This document shows, in pieces, positions 47,134 to 56,707 of a stretch of DNA of 64,000 nucleotides. Position 1 is the first letter of the stretch, and every line of letters starts with the position of its first letter. The notes beneath the pieces were generated by a model. It made no database searches, had not been told where the DNA came from, and saw only the letters and a list, made by a program, of their open reading frames with translations. The position numbers and the translations under genes were made by a program. This DNA is from Favolaschia claudopus (Eukaryota > Basidiomycota > Agaricomycetes > Agaricales > Mycenaceae): positions 806,001 to 870,000 of the forward strand of contig JAWWNJ010000064.1 in NCBI GenBank assembly GCA_037176885.1. Reading direction: 5' to 3'.

Positions 47134-49448
47134 ATGCTGGAGAGTTTCCAGAGGCTCATACCGTACAATCAGGAGACTGGGTCTGCAGCTCTCGCTATAT
47201 TGGCAACGTTTCTAGGCCTACATGCGCTCCGACGCCTAGTTTCTCTCATGAGGACAGTCAGGGTGAGTGTCTCTACTGACACCTACTCCGCATTTCTCAC
47301 ATGGAACGGATAGACTCCCAGTCCTTTCCCTAAGCTCTATACCCCCTTTCAACCATTCACTGTGCCAGGTGCTTTGATTTCAACTTCGTTCTGGAACCAT
47401 GGTCCCGATTGGCACTGGGTGCGAAGATTTCAGAGTAAGTTGGTATGCTATGGTGGACCTTGAGTGGTGATGTCGAATCCTGTTCTGTGTTAGCATACCA
47501 CCAGAACGAAACGGTCAATCTTGTCCCTATTCTCGCCGGAGTTCCTGGGCTATGGACTTCGAGCATCGAGATCGGACGCCAGACGGTCCCTGGCAGCCAG
47601 CGATCCAGTTTCGTCAAGCCTGACAGGCTTAGCCTCGCCCTACTGTGAGGGATCATGGTCGCGCTGTGACGTTCCTTCACTCATTTTCCTCCAGTGCATG
47701 GGGAATGAATATTGTCTCGGCAGATGGAGCGGTACACCGCAAGCATCGGCGCATCGTCAGCCCGTCCTTCGGCTCTGAGCTGTAAGTTTCCGCTAGCCAG
47801 AAAGAAAACGCTTGGTCTTATCCTGCTCAGTTATCAACTCGTATGGACCAAGACAGCTGAATTCTACCGTGATATGCTCGAAGTTGAAGGCTGGAAACAC
47901 AAGAACTTTGTTGATGTTCCCGCCGTAACGAACATCACCACCAAGGTTGCGTTCCTCCTCATCAGCACTTGCGGATTCAGATTTCCATCTACTTGGTTAG
48001 CTCCTGCCGTTTAAAGCATCATGCGTTGACTGACATTCGCTCAAAGGGACACTCCACCGACAGCACCAGACGGTGGCATGTCAATCCAAGAGGCTCTCAA
48101 GATCGTCACCCAGACCAGTGTCGTTGATGTGGTTATCCCGAAATGGCTTTGGTACCTTCCCATCCCAAGGTAGGAGTGGTCTTTTCTCTCCATCACTCAC
48201 AGTGGCTGAGCTGTATTGCGATTAGCCTTCGGGAAGCTCGTATAGCTCGAGAGCGTCTACATGCCTTCATGAAAGAGCAAGTCGCCGACCGGAAAGCTGC
48301 CGTTGCAGCAGAGACGAAGGACACACGTACCGACATATTCACTTTGATGGTCAAGGCGAATGAAGACGAGTCGACCAAATATCAGCTTGAGGACCAGGAG
48401 CTGGTGCGTCTTGTGTTCATTGCAAGCGTCGTTCCACGAAAACTGGAATGATATCCAGATCGGAAACATTTTCGTTCTTTTGTTTGCGGGTCATGGTGAG
48501 CAAGCACATTTACCAAGTCAATTCATTCCTCCAACATCCATTGTTTAGAAACAACTGCCAACAGTCTGGCAGTCACTCTGGCATTCATGGCAATTGACGT
48601 GAATCTACAAAATGAAGTGCTGGAACAGATAACGTCCGTGCTTGGCTCTAGGCATGAGCTTGTATGTACCTCCTCTCCACTGAGATTTCGGTGACTGAAT
48701 CTGAATCCCGCATAGCAATACGACGACTACCCAAAGTTAGACAAGGTACTCGCATGCTTTTACGAAGCGATCCGCATCGTTCGTGAGTCTTTGTGAAATA
48801 CGTTGACTCGCAGGTGCCGGCACTCATTTTGCTCGAATTCAAGCTGCCGGCCACGTCCTCATCCGCGAGGCAACAGAAGACACAGTGATAACGGTTCCGA
48901 ATCCAGTCGGAGAAGAAGGTACTCAGGCCATCCCCATCGCGAAGGGTACCGAGGTACGGGTCTTCATTGTTCCATACCGTGTTCGGTAACTTATTGAGCG
49001 TAGATCATGGTAGACATGGTCGGCGTCCGTGCGTATTCCCATTTGTGACTACTTCTCCCTTGCTCATCTGTCTTCTCGTCAGAATACAATCCCCGATACT
49101 TCAAGGACCCCACGGTATACAAGCCATCCCGGTGGTACGGCCTCCCTCCTGAGTCAGAGCAATTTACCGCTTTCAGCGTCGGTAAGCCGAGTAGTCTCTT
49201 CTTCGTCTACGAAAAGAAGACCGAGCGTAAACCTAGGTCCCCGCGCTTGCCTCGGTCGAAAATTCGCGACGGTCGAGGCGACCTGTTTCTTGTCACACCT
49301 CTTGAAAGACTGGCAAGTTCAGCCCGTCCTTCTTCCCGGAGAAAGTAACGAAGCCTGGATTGCACGTATCATCAACAAGTCGCGTGTGAGCTTGACCTTG
49401 ACGATAGGGGAATTCCCCCTCCGGTTCGTCAGACGGCAGCCAGCCTGA
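47134..49448 (+). CDS. Cytochrome P450 monooxygenase (copy 2)
   Basis: The start is MLESFQRLIPYNQETGSAALA with a hydrophobic anchor. After splicing: FPKLYTPFQPFTVPGALIS, GMNIVSADGAVHRKHRRIV, a C-helix region, I-helix AGHETT, K-helix EAIR, VYKPSRWYGLPP and the heme loop FSVGPRACLGRKFATVE, ending LRFVRRQPA. Landmarks are complete, so the enzyme is predicted active. It is a close paralog of the P450 at 10170 but lacks that gene's GC-AG intron. It converges on the farnesyl diphosphate synthase gene, whose stop is only about 50 bases from this gene's stop. Terpenoid oxidation would fit that neighbour, but FPP synthase is also a housekeeping sterol gene, so the link is only suggestive. Confidence 0.87.
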
Positions 49449-49498
49449 GCCCGGGAGTTCAGGCGTCCGTAGGTCTATGCAGCAAAATTTTTTATTGT

Positions 49499-50801
49499 TC
49501 ATTTTTGTCTTTTGTATATTTTATCCAGAAAGTCTGTAAATATCTTTTTCTTCAAGTACGGACCCTCATCGTCGGGAACGGCTTGTATCAACGTGTTAAT
49601 GCGGGCGTATACTTCCTCTTCGTACACTCCATACTTCTCCCTCAACCCGACCGCCTCGAACACGGCTTTCACTCTGGCTTCGGCATCTGGATCTCGCCGA
49701 CCATAAGAAGCGTCCAGAATGGCGCGCTGCTCTGCGGAGGCGGCGGCGAGCGCAGTGTTGATGCACCACGAACATTTGTTATCGACGATGTCGGTGCCGA
49801 CTTTCCCGATTTGCTCCGGCGTCCCTGCAAAGTCAAGGAAATCATCTTGGGCCTGGAAGTACTGGCCAATGGGAAGAAGGATAGACTGCGCGACAGCGTA
49901 CGCTTCTATTTGTTGCCCAGTTGACTTGGACTCGTATGTTGGTGGGACTTCGCACAGTAACATAGCGAGCGCCACGGGCAGGTAAAACGAGTAGTAGGAG
50001 GTTTTGTACAAGGCTATCTGCTCGAATCTGGGAGAGTGGTTAGTGCTCAGCTCTCGGTGATGAACAAGGAATTTACTTGGCCAGCGAGATTTTTGATAAA
50101 TCGACAGAATCTTCGGGGGCTGAAAGAAGATCAAGGAGCTGACCTGTGCCCGTTTTCGAGGTTGTCTAGCGGACGAGTCAGCGCAATTCGAGACTCAAAT
50201 TGGTATACCTCATGGAAAAGTTCCAGTAAATCCACATAATAAGGTTCGCTACGGAAATGTTTCTTGAGGAGGAAGTAGATAGAGGACTCGATTAGAACCG
50301 CGTCGTTGATCGATATAGTCCCGACTTCCGGAACGCGATAGTAACACAGCTGGCCGCGTCGAGTCAAAGATCTATCCATGACATCGTCGAGAACGAGAAA
50401 GAATGCCTGTAGCTAACAGCGCGACTTTGGTGAACAAGGCACCAATAGACAACCGTGTACGCACAAACTCGACAGACCAACCGAGAACAGCTGCCTTCAA
50501 ATATTCAGCGTCGGAGAGTGCGCGGCCCTTGATGACTTGGACCGAATCCACAACGGAGAGGCCACGATTGAGTTTACCTCCCGGGACATTATAATCAATA
50601 GTCTAGCATCACCGTAAGATACGACGCCAGACAAATCAGAACAGAACAGAACAGACTGACGCGCCGGTACCAGTTTTGTGCGTCCTCCGGCACATTTTGT
50701 GCTGCGAACTCATCGAGAAGTTCTTGCCGAATAATTGTGAATACTTGATTGAAACGGTCGCGGTCGGAGCCGTTGTAGGTGGTATTAGAGATGGGCGGCA
50801 T
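49499..50801 (-). CDS. ERG20: Farnesyl diphosphate synthase
   Basis: Condenses IPP with DMAPP and then GPP to farnesyl diphosphate, the branch point to sterols, dolichols, prenylation and sesquiterpenes. The start [21 protein letters not shown] lies at 50801. Landmarks: [16 protein letters not shown] (IPP-binding GGKxxR), [19 protein letters not shown], which is the first Asp-rich motif with two Phe before it as in chain-length-limited FPP synthases, [15 protein letters not shown], and the second Asp-rich motif [11 protein letters not shown] followed by [12 protein letters not shown]. It ends YKRQK, close to the usual C-terminal KRxK. There are several small introns. About 350 residues, as expected. 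The gene is intact. Confidence 0.92.
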
Positions 50802-51058
50802 CGTGAAAGGATAGATCAACCAGCGAACAGAGCAAACACTGTTGAAAGGTCCAGGAAGATAACAACCAGCAAGAAATGCGATGCCTGCAGCCCGAATCAG
50901 CTTGCGCAGCAGGAAGAGGTAGCGGAGAAGTTTCCACCCGCGATAGATAACGCGCCCAGGAACCCGGCGAGCCTGGCGCTGGGCATAGCAGTGTCAAGAG
51001 GTGGGAAAACACCGATTAATATTACGCAAGACCAAACAACCAAAAATACCACTACGCT

Positions 51059-51350
51059 TTGTGCCATATTTGGCAATTTTCGTTGCGAGCAGCACATTCA
51101 TTCAACAAACTGCCAACCTGAATTCTCTCAACTGTTTGTGTGCGATGGCGAACCTTGGTGTCTGCTTCAACCATCTCGGTTCTTCCGGCTGAGGTCTGTC
51201 CTCCGGGTCTGTCTTCTCAGTTTCTGGCTTTCAATCCCCTTTCCACTCTCTTGACTGCTCCTAGATTTAAGAGTTGCGATCCTCTCGCTTCACCCATCAA
51301 CCCCCGATCCAAATAACCGTAAAACGCGAAGGCGAGATGGCCGAGCGGTC
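51059..51350 (+). repeat. Inverted copy of tRNA-Leu upstream segment, ending inside the tRNA
   Basis: Nearly identical to the reverse complement of 54072-54367; the main difference is a 4-nt indel. The last 20 bases (51331-51350) equal the first 20 of the tRNA-Leu gene, after which the sequences part abruptly. Confidence 0.85.
51331..51350 (+). pseudogene. tRNA-Leu 5' fragment
   Basis: Carries acceptor 5' strand and A-box (tggccgagcggt) only. The 3' half with the B-box is missing, so it cannot make a tRNA. A second degenerate copy is at 51528-51548 with one inserted G. Confidence 0.75.
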
Positions 51351-51420
51351 GGGAGTGCTTTACCTCTCAAAGTGACTTGAAGTGTCCGCACTGAGCGACC
51401 TAATAGCTCCTCTGAAATTA

Positions 51421-51630
51421 CATCACTTCAACCATTTCGGTTCTTGAGGTCTGTCCTCAGGCTCTGTATTCTAGCTTTTAATCCCCTTTCCACTGTCGTG
51501 ACTGCTCCTGGATTTATGAATCTCGAGGGCGAGATGGGCCGAGCGGTCGGGAGCGCTCCACCTCTCAAATTGATTCTGATTTAATTGAAGCGTCCACACC
51601 GAGCGACTAGCGCAAGGTCCTCTCAAATCC
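51421..51630 (+). repeat. Diverged tandem unit of the tRNA-flank repeat
   Basis: Shares blocks with 51167-51420: cttcaaccat...cggttctt, gaggtctgtcct, aatcccctttccact, actgctcctggattta, an A-box-like ggcgagatgggccgagcggtc (51528-51548) and a following ...gagcgac. It is older than the perfect copy. Confidence 0.6.
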
Positions 51631-53967
51631 ACATCGAGCTGTGGTATTCAGACCGGTCAATTTCAATGGATTTGGATTTTTAGACTTAACCCAAACTCAA
51701 CCCCGGAGTCGGTACAAATAGGTTAGATTGAAGAGGCCATAATTATTCTGAGCACGCAGATTGACGCCGTTGTACGGGTCGCACCAGCTCCAAAAAATGC
51801 GGAGCTGTAGCAGTACTTTTCTGACACTAGTCTCACTATTTGGTAGTGCCTTCGCCCAGGCATATCCTGACAACGCAGACAAGATGTTCGATAGTCATTG
51901 ATTCGACGACCGATCCACGAGTTTACGATTTGCTTGCTCACCAGTTACTCTAGTATGACTTAATTGAATTGGAGAATGGGCCAATGCCGGGAATTGTATG
52001 CCTGTACGATTAGGTGCAAAGAGAAATGTCTCGACGATTCTCTTGACTACTGGTTCCAGCTGAGTATTTCCTTCCGGTGAAAACCTGGCCACGACTAATA
52101 TGAACCAGACCTCGCTTCTTTGCCGAAAAACAATTTCAGAGTGTTTTGCAGGGCTGTGTATCGAGCTGCCTCATGTAAGCCAAAATACTTATGCCTCACC
52201 ATACCTCACAATACCCCGAGACCACCACACTACCAGCCTTTATAATAAGAGGACCATAGTCAGCCAGTTATCGGGCGGTACTGTATCGTCAGGTGTGAAA
52301 GATTCATCTGTTGTTGCTATCTTGATACATGCATCGCACACTGTCTCCCCGCAACGACCGCACCACGTTACCGATTCGAGTGTGGCCAGCTCATTGTCAC
52401 ATTGTGGTGTCGTTGCCCCGTTGCAACGTTGCTACACCGATTGTCACGGCAGAGTAATGAGTTTTGCAACAAAAAGCCAGGACACTTAGCTTGGTTGAGC
52501 ATCAAATGAAATTTGCAACTTGATTGCAACCTAGGTTGAGGTAAAGACTCGGAGGATCGAGGTGAGCTTCGGAGGAAAGTCAGCAAAGATGAACGAGGAG
52601 GCGGATTGGCTCACACGGCGAGGCTGGGCGTAGAGTGCCGACCACCAGATTTTCGGAGCGTGAGGGGGGCGCATCGGTGCCGGAGTCGATACTGTGAAGC
52701 AAAGGATCGATAGTTGGACCAGTGTGAGGCTGAAGAACAGGCTGGTCGATGAGAACGTCGCCACGTTGTTCACGGTGAAGCATCGGTATAAGTTGAGAAG
52801 GGACAATTCACCGTCGCTGACTGTAATTGGATTTCAAGGGGAATGAAAGTCGAGATATGAAGTTAGTGGTGACTCCAGGCTGGGTGAAAGAGTAGTCCGT
52901 CTTACGCACCGGACAATGTGTGGGCCCATGAATCACTTGAGAGATTGAAAAGGGTGTGGGAAAAGGCGATTCTGAATTTGGTACAAGTGTACGAATGACA
53001 CAGAGATCGGAGGCGGCGGTCATTCTTCGTTGACTCCGTGAACTTGATTAAGTTCATCCTCAGATTCATCATCTTTCTGCTCGTCGCTTTTCCGAAGTAC
53101 AACGCGCTCTGAGGGCATGCCGACGTTGAAATCGCTCGCCCTGGCAGAAGAATGTCGCGCTGCTACGGGTCTGTTAACATCCGTATGCCCAAAACTCTTT
53201 CTCCCTCGACCCAACTTTACACAGCCGCACTACCGTCGGTGTGCGCGTCTCTCGTCACTGCGTCGCCACGGTGGGATACTCGGAAGGACCAGACCCAAAC
53301 CAGACTAAGTGATTGTCGAGGGAAGTGCAGGGCCGGGCAGGCAGCTGTCAGAGGCTGAACATTGTTGAAGAAGAGATTGGCGCCGAAATGAGTGCTTCAA
53401 TGTGAATGCTGGATCTGTGGAGAAGCCACTCTGGTCAAACTCTGGTGGTAAAAGAGGTGTTGGAGACTTGGAGGCATGTTTTGATCTGGAGTCAAACGCC
53501 ATGGCCAAGACCAAACAGTGCACAACACCACTACGCTTCGCATCCATATATGGTAATTTTGACCGCGGGGCCTCATCGCAGCCAATTGCGACTCCTAGGC
53601 AATTATATACGCTATAAAGTTTTAAGATATATCAAGAAACATAGGGGGGAATCGAATTTGGATCTCCAATTCTCCTCGAGTTTCAACTGCCCGAAAACTG
53701 ATTTTTCTTTGCCAAATGTGTCTTGTGGTAATCACTTAGGCCCTCCCAGGCGCTTGAGGCCATGTTCATTTACTATGACAAGTGTGTTGTATCAGCGAGT
53801 CTTGTCGGTCTACAAGTACTAAGCAGAGCGTCTCATGTCATTGTAGATCTCAATCACACAATCAACGCATTTCGGTAAGCATCCAGAGTGGAACGTTGTG
53901 ACTGGGATGATCGGCGAACGAAAAAAGTAAGAGCAGACAAGTTCCGGTGACCAAGGCAAAAGGTTAG

Positions 53968-54091
53968 TGACGAGAGTGGGATTCGAACCCACGCCCCGGA
54001 GGACCAGATTACAAACGGTGAGTCTGCAAATTCTGCTTCAAACTGAAGCTGATCCTTAGTCTGGCGCCTTAGACCGCTCGGCCATCTCGCC
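53968..54091 (-). tRNA. tRNA-Leu(AAG) with intron
   Basis: Read on the minus strand: acceptor GGCGAGA pairs with TCTCGTC (one G-U), A-box TGGCCGAGCGGT, anticodon stem CCAGA/TCTGG with loop CTAAGGA, giving anticodon AAG. An intron of about 44 nt follows position 37. A long class II variable arm and a T-arm GTGGG TTCGAAT CCCAC complete it, with discriminator A. It decodes CUU/CUC Leu. Confidence 0.9.
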
Positions 54092-54367
54092 TTCGCGTTT
54101 TACGGTTATTTGGATCGGGGGTTGATGGGTGAAGCGAGAGGATCGCAACTCTTAAATCTAGGAGCAGTCAAGAGAGTGGAAAGGGGACTCGGATTGAAAG
54201 CCAGAAACTGAGAAGACAGACCCGGAGGACAGACCTCAGCCGGAAGAACCGAGATGGTTGAAGCAGACACCAAGGTTCGCCATCGCACACAAACAGTTGA
54301 GAGAATTCAGGTTGGCAGTTTGTTGAATGAATGTGCTGCTCGCAACGAAAATTGCCAAATATGGCAC
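54072..54367 (-). repeat. Segment duplicated in inverted orientation at 51059
   Basis: Upstream flank plus the first 20 bases of the tRNA-Leu gene, near-identical to 51059-51350 on the opposite strand. Confidence 0.85.
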
Positions 54368-54555
54368 AGTGCTATCTGGAAATTAATTGAACCAAGAGAG
54401 TTTCAAAGATTGAGGAAATGTCGATAGTTTGACTCATATGATTCAATTTTTTGCAACCGTACAGGAGCTGCATCTATTGAAACGACATATCAAAAGACCA
54501 GGGGACTCTCACTTTGTCTAAAGTCTAGCATCTACTCCAAGATACACCTCAGACT

Positions 54556-55663
54556 CTACGCCACAGCTTTCCCTCCGAAAAAGGCCCTTGCTGCGGCTTT
54601 CTCGTCGTCGAGGGATGTCGCTTCTTCGACGTTCTAGACAAGTCATGAGCATATTTTTCTCAACACATGAAACACACAACATCAAGATCGGCCAAATGGT
54701 CACTGTTATTCACGTCCGTGACGGTAACATTCAGAGGCGGAGTTGTCGTGGTCCCGGATAGGGATCCATCCTATGATGTCGCGTTAATTGCTGACGGGGA
54801 AACGGAGAAATTGCACGATACCCTGATAGATACCGTGGCGCGCGTCCAGGCGGTGTTTAATAGACCAGCATAAGAGATGTCGCGTCGTGAGTCGGGATCC
54901 AGACGAAGTAGCGCAGCAACCAATTCACTGATGCACAGTCCGTGGCTGGCAATTGCAATGTGAACCTCGGCTGTCGCTGCTGCTGCTAGATGCGGACCAA
55001 CACAATCTGCGATGGCGCTATCGGCTCGATGAGCTAGGTCGTTCAAAGATTCTGCTTCCGGGAATTTTGCGTCCCTGCCCCGAAGAATCGGGAAAATTCC
55101 TTGTGCATACATCTCCTCATAGGTCATATCAGAGGGAGTTTCCATCACCCAGCGATGACCTTCCGCAATCCCGAAATGCTGTTCGCGGAGTCGTTGATCG
55201 GACTTGAATGGCGGCTTGGGTGACGAATGAAAATCCAATACAGCTTGGCCGGTGGCATATGCACGCAAGAGATCAGAGGCATAAATGAAGTCAAACTTTG
55301 TGTTGGATTTGCTGAAGGCTTGGCCTAATGCTGCCGCTTGCTTGAGACAACAGGAATTCGAATAAATATAGCGAGCCATTCAGGACAACGCAAAACTCGC
55401 CTTCGAGCCTGAGGACGGTTCGCCACATTTTCTTCGAGACGCATCGAATAAATGAAACTCACCGAGCGCCGACAATGGTGCATCCTTCCAGCCAGCCCAA
55501 ATGTTTTTCTATTCAGCGTGAGTCACATGGCGATACCGAGCTCTGTTCGCGAGAAAATCGCACAGGGTTATCTTCACTTTCCCCATGTCGGATCTGAAGT
55601 TTTCCAATTGAGATCGAGCTTGCGAACGAACCAGGACGGACGCACGAATGTCACGGTAAGCAT
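54556..55663 (-). CDS. Histidine phosphatase superfamily (phosphoglycerate-mutase-like) protein
   Basis: The first coding exon is short (55663-55646, MLTVTF). It joins IRHGESEDNP (55593-55564), which holds the catalytic RHG motif with the phospho-accepting His, then KNIWAGWKDAPLSAL (55508-55463). The next exon gives ALGQAFSKSNTKFDFIYASDLLRAY and LREQHFGIAEGHRW (family LxE-type block), then IASHGLCISELVAALL with the second catalytic His, and NTAWTRAT. C-terminal exons give TDVNNSDHLADLDNVEEATSLDDEKAAARAFFGGKAVA. The fungal members include phosphatases acting on small phospho-metabolites; the substrate here is unknown. The third intron (about 130 nt) and its acceptor are less certain than the others. 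All catalytic motifs are present. Confidence 0.75.
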
Positions 55664-56247
55664 GTCTCTAGCGATTTGGGGGAGGGCTGCGATCGCTGAA
55701 GCACGATGATACGATGAAGTAGGCGGAGGGCAAGAACCGTCGAGTCATCCCTCTTCAACGTTGCCATAGATCGGGCCGAGTTCCCCGACGGGGTCAACGT
55801 GGGTCGTTATTAATGGTGAAAACTTAGCGCTTTACCCGTATTGTCGAACGGTAATTGTGTCTTGCCCTTCGAACGAGCTCGAAGGAATAGACAGAACTGA
55901 TAAGAGTCATGAGACGCTTCTTGAATCGAGACTTGACGCGATATGTCACGGAAACGTGATCTGAGTTTGACAGCGTCACAGTAATGACGTTCCTCCTCAG
56001 TACCGGCAACGTTGCAACTGTACTTGTTGGTTACACCCAGTGTAACACCCAACTTGCCCACAAACCTAGTACTTTGAGCTTGTATTGTGACTCTAGAGCT
56101 GATCATATACCCCTGGAAAGCTTGACACTGTCATTGGCAGATTCTCAATTCAACAAGTTGGCGATTCGGCGATTCTGTCGACTGGCTAAGTATTTAGTCT
56201 CTCTAGACAGACGCTTTATTGTTTCTAGCTCGTACCTCGCTCAATAA
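55664..56247. other. Intergenic region
   Basis: About 580 bases upstream of the histidine phosphatase gene. GTCAC sites occur near 55945 and 55975. No gene is seen. Confidence 0.4.
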
Positions 56248-56707
56248 AGTCTGTTAGTTACCGCGCTCTGATAACCGGCGGCCTGCCTTATCCGTTTTAG
56301 GAAGCTTACGTGAACCAATTTGGGACGCGACGAGGACGCGTCCTAGGGCCCAAAGAGCGCAAAAAGCCGCCGGATACATTCAAACAACAGTCTCATAGTC
56401 AGATAGCATTGTTGTTCACCCTTTTTTCAATATTTTCCGCCCAATACTCATCGTACTAACATCCCGATGTCTTATGGCCCAAAACGGTCGAAAATCGCAT
56501 CCCGCTCCATTAGAGCCAAGTTGACCTCATAAAGAGAGTTTGGGGGCTTTGAGGCACATTGCATGCACAGTACGGACATCTGCGGAGAGAGGAATACATT
56601 GAAAACGCGTCAAGTCGCGTGTCGCTTACGGTTTGTTTGTGCGTGCTTCCGTGATGCTGACATAATAACGCAGGCCGCCGGTTATTTGACGCGGTAACTA
56701 ACAGACT
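56248..56707. mobile_element. MITE-like element with 38-bp terminal inverted repeats
   Basis: The left end AGTCTGTTAGTTACCGCG (56248-56265) is matched in reverse complement by 56690-56707, and a second block ATAACCGGCGGCCTGC (56271-56286) by 56670-56685, with a small asymmetric spacer between. Total about 460 bp with no coding capacity. A clear target-site duplication is not visible, so the superfamily is undetermined. Confidence 0.7.

Larger units (their letters stand above)
50802..53967. other. Gene-poor region with tRNA-related repeats
   Basis: About 3.2 kb. It contains the near-identical inverted copy of the tRNA-Leu upstream segment (51059-51350) and a diverged tandem unit (about 51421-51630). 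The remainder has short open frames on both strands around 52500-53600 without recognisable motifs. A weak similarity links 51040-51075 and 53535-53570 (accactacgctt...atttgg or atatgg). Confidence 0.45.

Noticed and set aside
52531..53585. Candidate small membrane protein gene on the minus strand
   Set aside because: Hydrophobic stretches occur but no consistent exon chain, start context or family signature was found.
55501..55600. Loss of the RHG motif in the histidine phosphatase, reading RHVTHAE then a stop
   Set aside because: A different exon chain (MLTVTF, IRHGESEDNP, KNIWAGW) gives the full motif with three normal GT-AG introns.
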